Source: JAIQFF01 sp963788505 | Lineage (GTDB): Bacteria; Acidobacteriota; Terriglobia; Terriglobales; Acidobacteriaceae | NCBI GenBank assembly: GCA_963788505.1 | Contig: CAWBGY010000006.1 | Coordinates: 248,001 to 312,000 of the forward strand | Length of the DNA: 64,000 bases | Reading direction: 5' to 3' | Shown here: positions 7,305 through 17,956 of the stretch, in pieces | How positions within the stretch are numbered: position 1 is the first letter of the stretch | Layout: every line of letters starts with the position of its first letter | Made by a program: the position numbers and the translations under genes | The notes under the pieces: model-generated | Databases searched by the model: none | Seen by the model: the letters and a program-made list of their open reading frames with translations, nothing else | Told to the model about the DNA's origin: nothing

Positions 7305-8608
7305 GCTCCTTGCAGCCAGCCGTCAAACTGTTGTAATGCCAGCTCGCACTGCCGCCGGTGCCGTTCCTGGCGGTCGCGGATCTTGGTTTCGAGCGGCGGC
7401 AGCAGGTCGAACGTGATGTTGGCGGGCTGGAAGTTCCTGGCGTCGGCATGGGTTACGTAGTGCACCAGGGAGCCGAACGCGCTCGGCCGTGGCGGGGACA
7501 CAGGTTCCACCCCTGAAGCCAGCGCCGCAGAATGAATGCCTGCCATCAAGCCGGTCGCGATCGATTCGACGTATCCCTCCACCCCGCAGATCTGGCCGGC
7601 AAAGAATAGGGACGGATACTTCCTCATCTGCAACGATTCGGACAACAACGTGGGCGCGTTGATGTATGTATTGCGGTGGATCTGTCCGTAGCGCAGGAAA
7701 CGGGCATTCTCAAGCCCGGGAATCAATCGCAGCACGCGGGCCTGATCTCCGAATTTCAGGTGATTCTGGAAACCCACCAGGTTGTAAGAATCGGCCCGCT
7801 GGTTTTCCTGCCGCAGCTGCACGACGGCGTAGGGAATCCGCCCGGTGCGCGGGTCTTTCAAACCCACCGGCTTCATGGGACCGAAGCGCAGCGTATCCCG
7901 GCCACGCCGGGCGATTTCCTCGATGGGCAGGCAGCCTTCAAAATAGTTCAGCTTCTCCCAATCGCGATCTTCGACCGACTGCCCCGCGATCAATGCATCG
8001 CAGAAACAGTCGTAATCCTCTTTTGACAGAGGGCAGTTGATGTAGTCAGCCGAGCCCTTGTCATAGCGCGCCGCCAGGTACACCTTGGACATGTCGATGG
8101 AATCGGCTTCGACAATCGGGCTGATCGAATCGAAGAAATACAAATGGGTGGACCCGCTCAGCCGGGCGATCTCCTGGGACAGGGTGTCGGAAGTAAGCGG
8201 CCCGGTAGCAATGATTGTGATTTGATTTTCGTCGATCTGCGTAACTTCTTCGCGCCGGATTGAAATCAGCGGCTCCCGCGTGAGCGCGTCCGTGACGTGG
8301 GCCGCGAAGGTTGTACGGTCTACGGCCAGCGCGTGGCCGGCAGGGACTGAGCACTCCCGCGCGATCTCCAGCAGCAGAGATCCTGCCCGGCGCATTTCCT
8401 CCTTCAGCAACCAGGGCGCTGTGTTCAGACTGTCCGACTTCAGAGAGTTGGAGCAGACCAGTTCCGCGAAATCCGCGGTCTGATGCGCGGGGGTCGAGCG
8501 CACCGGGCGCATCTCCCAGAGTTCGACGGCGACGCCTCGCCGCGCACACTGCCACGCCGCTTCCGATCCCGCGAGGCCGGCGCCAATGACGCGCACGGCT
8601 GCGGTCAT
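7268..8608 (-). CDS. trmFO: Folate-dependent tRNA (uracil-54-C5)-methyltransferase TrmFO
   Basis: 446 residues. N-terminal FAD-binding motif RVIGAGLAGSEAAWQCARRG (6-25) followed by the TrmFO signature ELVCSNSLKSDSLNTAPWLL. Later conserved segments include ALIAGQSVEDRDWEKLNYFE, CLPIEEIARRG and ICGVEGYVESIATG. The enzyme makes ribothymidine at position 54 of the tRNA T-loop using methylenetetrahydrofolate and FADH2. The ATG at 8608 overlaps the upstream GNAT stop in an ATGA, suggesting translational coupling. The last residues (about GADTLVRRF) are encoded by the inverted-repeat sequence downstream and are unlikely to be part of the ancestral protein. Confidence 0.95.
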   Translation of the reverse strand: MTAAVRVIGAGLAGSEAAWQCARRGVAVELWEMRPVRSTPAHQTADFAELVCSNSLKSDSLNTAPWLLKEEMRRAGSLLLEIARECSVPAGHALAVDRTTFAAHVTDALTREPLISIRREEVTQIDENQITIIATGPLTSDTLSQEIARLSGSTHLYFFDSISPIVEADSIDMSKVYLAARYDKGSADYINCPLSKEDYDCFCDALIAGQSVEDRDWEKLNYFEGCLPIEEIARRGRDTLRFGPMKPVGLKDPRTGRIPYAVVQLRQENQRADSYNLVGFQNHLKFGDQARVLRLIPGLENARFLRYGQIHRNTYINAPTLLSESLQMRKYPSLFFAGQICGVEGYVESIATGLMAGIHSAALASGVEPVSPPRPSAFGSLVHYVTHADARNFQPANITFDLLPPLETKIRDRQERHRRQCELALQQFDGWLQGARCGADTLVRRF

Positions 8609-9081
8609 GCTGCGCTCCCGGCCACGTTCTCCAACGCGGCTCCCTCAAGGCTTACGGTTTTCCAATCGTCCAGAAACGTTGCGCCCAGGTTCTTGTAGAA
8701 CTCGATGGCCGGAGTATTCCAGTCGAGCACCTGCCACCGTACACCAAAACCGTTCTGCTGACGGGCAACGGACGCAATGCGGGCCAGCAGGGCCCCTCCA
8801 ATGCCCTTTCCCCGATATTGGTCGCGAACGTAGATGTCTTCGAGAAAGAGGCCGGCGCGACCTTCGAAGCTTGAGTAGTAGTCGAAAAAAAGCGCATAGC
8901 CGGCGGGCAGACCGTCCCATTCCGCCATCAACACGCGGAATTTCGGCGGCCCCAAAAATCCATCGCGCAACAGGCCGGCTTCGGTTGCCGCCGCCGGGAG
9001 GCGTTCGAATTCGGCGAATTCATGAATCAGGGTGTTCAGCACGGGCACGTCGCCGGCATGGGCAGGACGAATTGAAAGCAT
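8605..9081 (-). CDS. GNAT-family N-acetyltransferase (diamine acetyltransferase-like)
   Basis: 158 residues from the ATG at 9081, chosen because GGGAGGAATTTGCCG precedes it and because the protein then opens with the usual GNAT strand MLSIRPAHAGDVPVL. Acetyl-CoA site: EDIYVRDQYRGKGIGGALLA. The C-terminal QVLDWNTPAIEFYKNLGATF is characteristic of the spermidine/spermine and thialysine acetyltransferase branch, so an amine substrate is plausible but unproved. The stop overlaps the trmFO start by 4 nt (ATGA). Confidence 0.85.
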   Translation of the reverse strand: MLSIRPAHAGDVPVLNTLIHEFAEFERLPAAATEAGLLRDGFLGPPKFRVLMAEWDGLPAGYALFFDYYSSFEGRAGLFLEDIYVRDQYRGKGIGGALLARIASVARQQNGFGVRWQVLDWNTPAIEFYKNLGATFLDDWKTVSLEGAALENVAGSAA

Positions 9082-9162
9082 CGGCAAATTCCTCCCGGCA
9101 CGCAGATCCCCGGATGTGTGCTTTATTATACGGACGTCGGTGGTCAAGGCCCGGGAGACTCC

Positions 9163-9690
9163 ATGGCACGCATCGCTCTCATCGAACCCGAACAAGCCAC
9201 ACCTGAAGTGAAGGAAATCTACGACCAGAAACTGAAGGGCAAACCGGGCAACGCGCAAAAAGCGCTGGCCCATCGCCCCGATCTGCTCAAGAACTTTCTC
9301 GGATTCTACGCCAGTGTCGGCCGCTCACTCGATCGCAAGCTCTATGAGCTGATCTATATCCGCGTGTCGATGATGAATGGCTGCCGCTACTGCCTGCAAC
9401 ACCATCTGGCGTCATCCAAACGCGTGGGCCTCACATCGGAAGATTGGGGCGCTCTCCAGCAAGGCAACTACTCGCGCTACGGCGAAAAAGAAAAAGCCGC
9501 CTTGACTTACGTCGAGAAGCTGACGCGGTCCCCGCACGAAATTACAGACACTGATTTCAATGAGCTGAAAAAACATTTCTCCGAGCCGGAGATCGTGGAC
9601 CTGCACCTCCTGACCGGCCTGGCAAACTTAACCAACCGCTTCACCGATCCGCTTGGACTGGAATTGGAAATGCCGGAAGAGAAGATTTAG
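9163..9690 (+). CDS. Carboxymuconolactone decarboxylase / AhpD-like protein
   Basis: 175 residues from the ATG at 9163 (GGGAGA just upstream); an earlier in-frame start at 9118 adds 15 residues without family likeness. The alkylhydroperoxidase motif is seen as IRVSMMNGCRYCLQHHLASS: a CxxC pair (CRYC) with His three residues on, the redox centre that AhpD-like proteins use to reduce peroxides or partner proteins. Flanking helices ELIYIRVSMMNG and TGLANLTNRFTDPLGLEL fit the family. It diverges from the GNAT/trmFO pair and converges with selB. Confidence 0.85.
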   Translation: MARIALIEPEQATPEVKEIYDQKLKGKPGNAQKALAHRPDLLKNFLGFYASVGRSLDRKLYELIYIRVSMMNGCRYCLQHHLASSKRVGLTSEDWGALQQGNYSRYGEKEKAALTYVEKLTRSPHEITDTDFNELKKHFSEPEIVDLHLLTGLANLTNRFTDPLGLELEMPEEKI

Positions 9691-9760
9691 CCACGGATTC
9701 ATACGGTTTTCACGGATAGATCTTTAAGGCTTATCCGTGTAAATCCGCGGAAATCCGTGG
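9691..9760. repeat. Inverted repeat, CCACGGATT family, between convergent genes
   Basis: Left arm CCACGGATTCATACGG (from 9691, starting right after the stop codon at 9690) and right arm ending AAATCCGTGG (9760) are reverse complements with several mismatches. Arms are built of degenerate CACGGATTT words. The position between convergent stops would allow a bidirectional terminator role, though no long T-run is present. Confidence 0.8.
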
Positions 9761-9773
9761 CCCGGTTTTTCTT

Positions 9774-11669
<1,896 letters not shown>

Positions 11670-11743
11670 TCGGGACAGTATAGTCGCGCCATAGCGCCGG
11701 GCGGCCCGTTGGGTGGCGGGGCGCCCACCAGACAGCCGGCGCG

Positions 11744-11766
11744 CTTGCCCTGAGCGAAGTCGGAGG
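11744..11766. repeat. CTTCGACTTCGCTCAGG repeat, copy 1 (reverse orientation)
   Basis: CTTGCCCTGAGCGAAGTCGGAGG lies between selB and purL. Other copies are at 16794-16817 and 44948-44970. Read through, this word gives peptides such as CPERSRR or LRSGQA, which appear in over-extended ORFs upstream of the real starts. Confidence 0.75.
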
Positions 11767-11817
11767 GCCGGGGCTACTTTTCCACGTGGCCGCTGTGCGA
11801 CAATAGGACTTCCCCAT

Positions 11818-14190
11818 ATGACTACTTCTCCGACTCTGGCCCTTACTCCCGAGATCATCCGGGAGCACGGCCTTACGCCCGACGAGTACGAAAAGGTCAA
11901 GAAGCTCCTGGGCGGACGCGAGCCCACGATCACCGAGTTGGGCATCTTCAGCGTGATGTGGAGCGAGCACTGCTCTTATAAATCCTCGCGGGTGCACTTG
12001 AAACGGCTGCCCACACGCAGCCGGCTGGTGGTGCAGGGTCCGGGAGAGAACGCGGGGATCATCGACATCGGCGACGGCTGGGCCTGCGCTTTCAAGATCG
12101 AGTCGCACAATCATCCCTCGTTCATCGAACCCTTTCAGGGCGCGGCAACCGGCGTGGGCGGAATCCTGCGCGATATTTTCACCATGGGCGCGCGGCCGGT
12201 CGCTGTGATGGACTCGTTGCGATTTGGACCGATTCGCGATGGTGATGGTGTGGGGCGGGCGCCCTCGCCCGCCAGCGCCGGGACACAGGCCAGCACGAGC
12301 AGGGCGCTCGCGCCTACATCAAAAGACATTCACAAGAACCAATCCGTGCTCGAGGGCGTGGTCAGCGGGATCGCCTCCTACGGCAATTGTTTTGGCGTAG
12401 CCAATCTGGGCGGCGAGACCAAGTTTGAGCCCTGCTATTCCGGCAACCCGCTGGTGAATGCGTTCGCTCTGGGTTTGGTCCGGCGCGATCAGATTTTCTA
12501 CGCGAAAGCCTCGGGCGAAGGCAATCCCGTGATTTATGTGGGATCAAAAACCGGGCGCGACGGCATTCACGGCGCCACCATGGCCAGCGAGGAATTCAGC
12601 GAGGCCTCCGAGGCCAAGCGGCCCAACGTACAGGTGGGCGACCCATTCCTGGAAAAGCTTCTGCTCGAGGCCTGCCTCGAAGCCATGCAGACCGGCGCCA
12701 TCGTCGGCATCCAGGACATGGGCGCGGCCGGGCTGACCTGTTCTACCTGCGAAATGGGCGCGCGCGGCCATGTGGGAACCGAAATCGAACTTGATCTCGT
12801 GCCCCAGCGCGAAACCGGCATGACGGCCTACGAGATCATGCTGAGCGAATCGCAGGAGCGCATGCTGCTGGTGGCGCAGAAAGGCCGCGAGCAGGAAGTG
12901 TTTCGCGTTTTCGAGAAGTGGGGACTGGACGCGGTGGAGGTCGGCCGCGTCACCGCGGACGGCAAGATGCGGGTGCTGCAGCACGGAGAAGTTGTTGCCG
13001 AAATTCCCAACGAAGCGCTCACCGACGCCGCTCCGATCTACAAGCGTCCGCTGGAGCGCTGGGAGCCGCCGGTGCCGCGCGAAATGCCAGAGGGCGTCAG
13101 GCTCGCAGAGACTTCCGATCTCACCGGAAATCTGAAGCGGCTGCTGGCCAGTCCCAACATCTGCGGCAAGCGCTGGATCTGGCAACAGTACGATCACATG
13201 GTGCAGACCAACACGGTCGAAGGCCCGGGTGCGGGCGATGCCGGAGTGATCCGCATCAAGGGCTCGCAGCGCGGCCTGGCCATGGCGCTCGACGGCAACG
13301 GACGCTGGTGCTACCTCGATCCCCGGCTGGGCGCCATGCACGCCGTGGCGGAAGCCGCGCGCAACGTGGCGTGCGCCGGCGCCACACCGATTGGTGGCAC
13401 CAACTGCCTGAACTTCGGCAACCCCGAGAAGCCCCACATCATGTGGCAGTTCTCGCAGGTGGTGGACGGCGTCACCAAAGCCTGCGAGGCCCTGGAAATT
13501 CCCATCACCGGGGGCAACGTGAGCTTCTACAACGAAACTCTGGGAGAAGGAATCTATCCCACGCCGGTGCTGGGCGTGGTCGGCGTTCTTGAGGATGTGC
13601 ACCAGGCGGTGCGTCCGGATTTCCGCGAGGCGGGACGTGCGATCGTTCTCTTGCGCGCCGCGGAACCGGGCGACGCGACCGACGCTGAATCAGAATTTGG
13701 ATCGTCGGAATATGCCAAGGAAATTCTGGGCGCGGTCTGGGGTTATCCTCCGCAGTTGGAGTTGGAAAAAGAGGCTGCCTTGCAGAAAGCATTGGTCGAA
13801 ATTGCTCAGATCGGAATATTGGATTCGGCCCATGACTGCTCGGATGGCGGAATCGCGGTGACGCTGGTCGAATCGGGACTGGCTAAAGGCATTGGAATGA
13901 ATATCGATCTGACATCTCTTGGGTTACCGCCGGAGTTTGTTCTGTTTGGCGAGGACGCCAGCCGGGTGGTCATCTCTTGCGACCGAGATAACCTGGGCAG
14001 AATCCAACAGGTGGCGCTAAGATATGGCATCTCGGCAGAATTGATTGGAGAGACGACGCCGGAGCGAATTGAAATCAAGCTCGACGGCCGGATGGTAGTG
14101 TCGGCGGCGGTCTCGGAGCTGCGCGAGGTGTATGAGGGCGCGCTGGAGAAAGCGCTGCGGACGGAAGTGGAGCCGATGGCGGCGGATTGA
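11818..14190 (+). CDS. purL: Phosphoribosylformylglycinamidine synthase subunit PurL
   Basis: 790 residues from the ATG at 11818 (MTTSPTLALTPEIIREHGL). Small-type PurL: the catalytic subunit that, with PurS and the glutaminase PurQ, turns FGAR into FGAM with ATP in purine synthesis step 4. Visible: ELGIFSVMWSEHCSYKSSR, FKIESHNHPSFIEPFQGAAT, IQDMGAAGLTCSTCEMGARG, GGTNCLNFGNPEKP and ITGGNVSFYNE. Oddity: after VMDSLRFGPIR an extra segment of about 25 residues (GVGRAPSPASAGTQ to ALAPTS, residues about 144-168) is encoded by two intergenic-type palindromes, before the normal EGVVSGIASYGNCFGV resumes. purQ and purS are not in the window; purF follows on the same strand. Confidence 0.95.
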   Translation: MTTSPTLALTPEIIREHGLTPDEYEKVKKLLGGREPTITELGIFSVMWSEHCSYKSSRVHLKRLPTRSRLVVQGPGENAGIIDIGDGWACAFKIESHNHPSFIEPFQGAATGVGGILRDIFTMGARPVAVMDSLRFGPIRDGDGVGRAPSPASAGTQASTSRALAPTSKDIHKNQSVLEGVVSGIASYGNCFGVANLGGETKFEPCYSGNPLVNAFALGLVRRDQIFYAKASGEGNPVIYVGSKTGRDGIHGATMASEEFSEASEAKRPNVQVGDPFLEKLLLEACLEAMQTGAIVGIQDMGAAGLTCSTCEMGARGHVGTEIELDLVPQRETGMTAYEIMLSESQERMLLVAQKGREQEVFRVFEKWGLDAVEVGRVTADGKMRVLQHGEVVAEIPNEALTDAAPIYKRPLERWEPPVPREMPEGVRLAETSDLTGNLKRLLASPNICGKRWIWQQYDHMVQTNTVEGPGAGDAGVIRIKGSQRGLAMALDGNGRWCYLDPRLGAMHAVAEAARNVACAGATPIGGTNCLNFGNPEKPHIMWQFSQVVDGVTKACEALEIPITGGNVSFYNETLGEGIYPTPVLGVVGVLEDVHQAVRPDFREAGRAIVLLRAAEPGDATDAESEFGSSEYAKEILGAVWGYPPQLELEKEAALQKALVEIAQIGILDSAHDCSDGGIAVTLVESGLAKGIGMNIDLTSLGLPPEFVLFGEDASRVVISCDRDNLGRIQQVALRYGISAELIGETTPERIEIKLDGRMVVSAAVSELREVYEGALEKALRTEVEPMAAD
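12248..12319. repeat. Composite palindromic repeat inside purL, read in frame
   Basis: 12248-12273 is the GC palindrome GTGTGGGGCGGGCGCCC continuing CTCGCCCGCC. 12292-12319 is the right half of a second family (AGCACGAGCAGGGCGCTCGC then GCCTACAT) also seen at 19551, 28761 and 37271. Together they add a multiple of three and keep the purL frame open. Confidence 0.85.
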
Positions 14191-14197
14191 AAAGGCT

Positions 14198-14246
14198 TGC
14201 CGAGCTCCGCTCGGCTGGGCAGGTGAGACACCTGCCCCTACGTGGG
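14198..14246. repeat. CACGTAGGGGCAGGTG family palindrome, purL-purF gap
   Basis: Two adjacent hairpins: GCCGAGC TCC GCTCGGC and GGGCAGGTG AGA CACCTGCCC, followed by CTACGTGGG. Same family as 15812, 27561, 29406 and 62461. Confidence 0.8.
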
Positions 14247-14258
14247 CTGTGGCGGTTT

Positions 14259-14296
14259 TGGCTAAGGGCTAAAAGCTAAGGGCTAAAGGCTGAGCT
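14259..14296 (+). repeat. Short degenerate tandem GGCTAAGGGCTAAAAGCTA
   Basis: About three degenerate copies of GGGCTAAAAGCTAA just before the purF start. It may place a weak Shine-Dalgarno (GGCTGAG) 6-7 nt upstream of the purF ATG. Confidence 0.6.
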
Positions 14297-14299
14297 AAC

Positions 14300-15724
<1,425 letters not shown>

Positions 15725-15742
15725 CAAAAGCCCGAACCCTTC

Positions 15743-15789
15743 TGTCATCCCGACCGGAGCGAAGCGCAGCGAGCGAAGTGGAGGGACCT
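15743..15789. repeat. GTCATCCCGACCGGAGCGAAG repeat, copy 1
   Basis: TGTCATCCCGACCGGAGCG to GTGGAGGGACCT. An almost identical copy in opposite orientation is at 36420-36468, and a diverged pair is at 31722-31933. Confidence 0.8.
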
Positions 15790-15811
15790 TGTGTTTCTCG
15801 CCGGCAAGTAA

Positions 15812-15864
15812 CGCCCGGCGAGCTGCGCTCGCCCGCCCGGACGTGGCGTCCGGGCCTACGTGGC
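15812..15864. repeat. CACGTAGG-family palindromes overlapping the prmC stop
   Basis: CGCCCGGCGAGCTGCGCTCG and CGCCCGGACGTGGCGTCCGG form two hairpins followed by GCCTACGTGG. The TAG (reverse strand, 15856-15858) inside CCACGTAGG is the prmC stop codon. Confidence 0.8.
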
Positions 15865-16725
15865 TCGTGACGAAATCACCCGCGGAATTCCCTGCAGGTC
15901 GTTGGTAATTCGCACGTCGGTCCAGCCTGCAAGCAACTCCCGCACGCGCTCGGCAATCGTGCCGCTGATTTCCATCACCAGATAGCCCCCGCGTTTAAGC
16001 GATTGACCGGCCTGCGGGATCAGGCGATCGATTACCTCCAGCCCAGTGGTGCCGGCAAAAACCGCGTTGCGCGGCTCATATTTGCGGACTTCGAGTTGCA
16101 CCTGGTCCTCCTCCGATTCGCCCACGTAGGGAGGATTCGAAACGACAAAATCGAACGTGCCGGGCTCCAGTCCTTGCAGCAGGTCGGTTTGATGGAGTCG
16201 GACCCGGTCTTCGAGTTGAAGGCGTGCGGCATTGGCGCGGGCGATTTCCAGGGCGGCGGGCGAAATTTCAGTAGCGTGGATTTCGGCGTGAGGCAGTTCC
16301 TTGGCCAGGGCCAGGGCGATACAGCCGGAACCTGTGCCGACATCCACGATGCGGAACAAGGCGGCGGGCGAGGGCGCCCGCCCCACATGAGCGAGCACGG
16401 TCTCGATCACATGCTCGGTCTCCGGACGGGGAATGAGCACCGCTGGAGTGACGATGAAATCCATGCCCCAGAATTCCTGGTGGCCGGTGATGTACTGAGC
16501 CGGCATGCCGCGTTCGCGCTCGGCCAGGGCCTGGTCATAGCGGCCCTGTTCGTCAGCGGAGAGTCTGCGCTCGGGATGGGCATAGAGGTGTGCGCGGTCG
16601 CATTCCAGGGTGAACATGAGCAGCAGTTCGGCATTCATGCGAGGCGAAGGGACGTTGGCCGAGGTGAGGCGGGAGATAGCGGAGGCCAGGGTGTCGCGGA
16701 GGATCACTTGGTTATTTGAACACAA
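15856..16725 (-). CDS. prmC: Release factor glutamine methyltransferase PrmC (HemK)
   Basis: 289 residues from a TTG at 16725; a GTG seven codons in (VILRDTLASAISRL) is the alternative, and neither has a strong Shine-Dalgarno. It methylates the glutamine of the GGQ loop in release factors. SAM-binding IVDVGTGSGCIALALAKEL (126-144) and the catalytic NPPY (197-200) are intact. Between the LIPRPETEHVIETVL helix and the SAM motif sits the extra peptide VGRAPSPA (114-121), encoded by the same GC palindrome as in purL and in the same frame. The stop codon also comes from a repeat. Its substrate gene prfA is just upstream, a common arrangement. Confidence 0.93.
   Translation of the reverse strand: MCSNNQVILRDTLASAISRLTSANVPSPRMNAELLLMFTLECDRAHLYAHPERRLSADEQGRYDQALAERERGMPAQYITGHQEFWGMDFIVTPAVLIPRPETEHVIETVLAHVGRAPSPAALFRIVDVGTGSGCIALALAKELPHAEIHATEISPAALEIARANAARLQLEDRVRLHQTDLLQGLEPGTFDFVVSNPPYVGESEEDQVQLEVRKYEPRNAVFAGTTGLEVIDRLIPQAGQSLKRGGYLVMEISGTIAERVRELLAGWTDVRITNDLQGIPRVISSRAT
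16363..16387. repeat. GC palindrome inside prmC, read in frame
   Basis: GGCGGGCGAGGGCGCCCGCC then CCACA, reverse complement of the element at 12248-12273 in purL and 44794-44820. Read on the minus strand it gives VGRAPSPA, the same frame as in purL. Confidence 0.85.
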
Positions 16726-16732
16726 GATTCAC

Positions 16733-16834
16733 GTAGGCCCAGACCTCTCGTCGGGGCGGCGGAGCTTCCGCTCCGCTGGGCAGGTGAGGACATCCTTCGA
16801 CTTCGCTCAGGACAGGCTCTGCCTCTACGCATGA
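16733..16834. repeat. Compound repeat between prfA and prmC
   Basis: Begins ACGTAGGCCCAGACC (16732-16746), then the hairpin GGCGGAGCTTCCGCTCCGCT, the GGGCAGGTGAGG word and a CTTCGACTTCGCTCAGGACAGG unit (16794-16817), ending in CTCTACGC. It looks like a CACGTAGG-family element interrupted by the CTTCGACTTCGCTCAGG element. Confidence 0.65.
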
Positions 16835-16837
16835 GCC

Positions 16838-17917
16838 TCACACTGCGGTGGTGGCTTCGGTTTTCAACTTTTCTGATTGGTAGTGAGTGACCAGCGCTTC
16901 GATCAGAGGTTGTAATTTGCCGTCCATGACCTGCTCGAGCTGGTGAATGGTAAGTCCGATGCGGTGGTCGGTGACCCGGTTTTGCGGGAAATTGTAAGTC
17001 CGGATCTTTTCACTGCGGTCACCCGAGCCCACCATGGCCTTGCGTTCTTTGGCCAGCGCGTCCTGCTGTTTCTGCATTTCCATTTCATACAGACGCGACC
17101 GCAGCACGCGCATGCCCTTCTCGCGGTTCTTGATCTGCGATTTCTCGTCCTGGCAGCTTACGACTGTGTTGGTCGGAATATGAGTAATGCGCACGGCGGA
17201 ATAGGTGGTGTTCACCGACTGTCCGCCCGGGCCGGATGAGCAGAACGTATCAATGCGGAGGTCTTTGGCCTCGATCTTGACGTCGACGTCTTCGGCTTCG
17301 GGCAAGACGGCGACCGTGACCGCGGAAGTATGCACCCGGCCCTGCTGCTCGGTGGCCGGCACGCGCTGTACCCGATGGACTCCACTCTCGTATTTCAGCC
17401 GCGAATAAACCCGCTGCCCTTCGATGATCGCGATCACTTCTTTCAGGCCGCCGACCGAGGAATCGGACGTGGAGAGCACTTCGACCTTCCAGCCCTGGGT
17501 TTCCGCATATCGGGTATACATCCGGAACATTTCAGCCGCGAAAAGCGTGGCCTCGTCGCCTCCGGTGCCGGCACGGATTTCAAGGATGACGTCTTTTTCG
17601 TCGTTCGGATCCTTGGGCAACAGCAGCACTTTAAGTTCTGCTTCCACCCCGCCGACGCGCGCTTGCAGTTTGTCCAGCTCTTCCTGGGCGTAGGCACGCA
17701 TCTCGACATCTTTTTCGTCCGCCAGGACGGCCTTGCTTTCGGCGATGCCGCGCGTCAGGTCCTTATATTCGCGGTACTTTTCGACGATCGACGAGACTTC
17801 ACTGTGCGCCTTGGCCGTCTTCTGGTATTTGGCCGAGTCGCCAATGATTTCCGGCGAAGAGAGCGCCCGCGTTAACTCCTCGTAGCGGGCTTCGATTTGG
17901 TCGAGTCTTTCAAACAC
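16838..17917 (-). CDS. prfA: Peptide chain release factor 1
   Basis: 359 residues, the usual RF1 length. It recognises UAA and UAG stop codons through the PAT tripeptide (187-189, in VHRVQRVPATEQQG) and triggers peptide release through GGQ (231-233, in CSSGPGGQSVNTTYSAVRI). The start is GTG at 17917; GAAGGA lies about 9 nt upstream and belongs to the inverted-repeat arm that abuts the gene. Upstream of its modification enzyme prmC and downstream of a four-helix-bundle gene and a DUF1385 gene, all codirectional. Confidence 0.96.
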   Translation of the reverse strand: MFERLDQIEARYEELTRALSSPEIIGDSAKYQKTAKAHSEVSSIVEKYREYKDLTRGIAESKAVLADEKDVEMRAYAQEELDKLQARVGGVEAELKVLLLPKDPNDEKDVILEIRAGTGGDEATLFAAEMFRMYTRYAETQGWKVEVLSTSDSSVGGLKEVIAIIEGQRVYSRLKYESGVHRVQRVPATEQQGRVHTSAVTVAVLPEAEDVDVKIEAKDLRIDTFCSSGPGGQSVNTTYSAVRITHIPTNTVVSCQDEKSQIKNREKGMRVLRSRLYEMEMQKQQDALAKERKAMVGSGDRSEKIRTYNFPQNRVTDHRIGLTIHQLEQVMDGKLQPLIEALVTHYQSEKLKTEATTAV

Positions 17918-17955
17918 AGTCGTTGGTCCTTCGTCGTTGGTCGTCGGCCAATCGC
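17918..17955. repeat. Left arm of CGTTGGTCGTTGGCC inverted repeat (with cargo)
   Basis: AGTCGTTGGTCCTTCGTCGT to TCGTCGGCCAATCG. TTCGTCGTTGGTCGTCGGCC pairs at nearly every position with the right arm at 18400-18434; the enclosed DNA carries only the four-helix-bundle gene. Confidence 0.85.
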
Positions 17956-17956
17956 G

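Noticed and set aside
7119..7460. Plus-strand frame of 113 codons containing the CTCTTGTCC repeat
   Set aside because: Made of repeat DNA and the antisense of trmFO; no Shine-Dalgarno or family match.
11670..11945. N-terminal extension of SelB
   Set aside because: Overlaps the start of purL on the other strand and includes the CTTCGACTTCGCTCAGG unit; the canonical GTAGHIDHGKT starts a few residues after ATG 11669.
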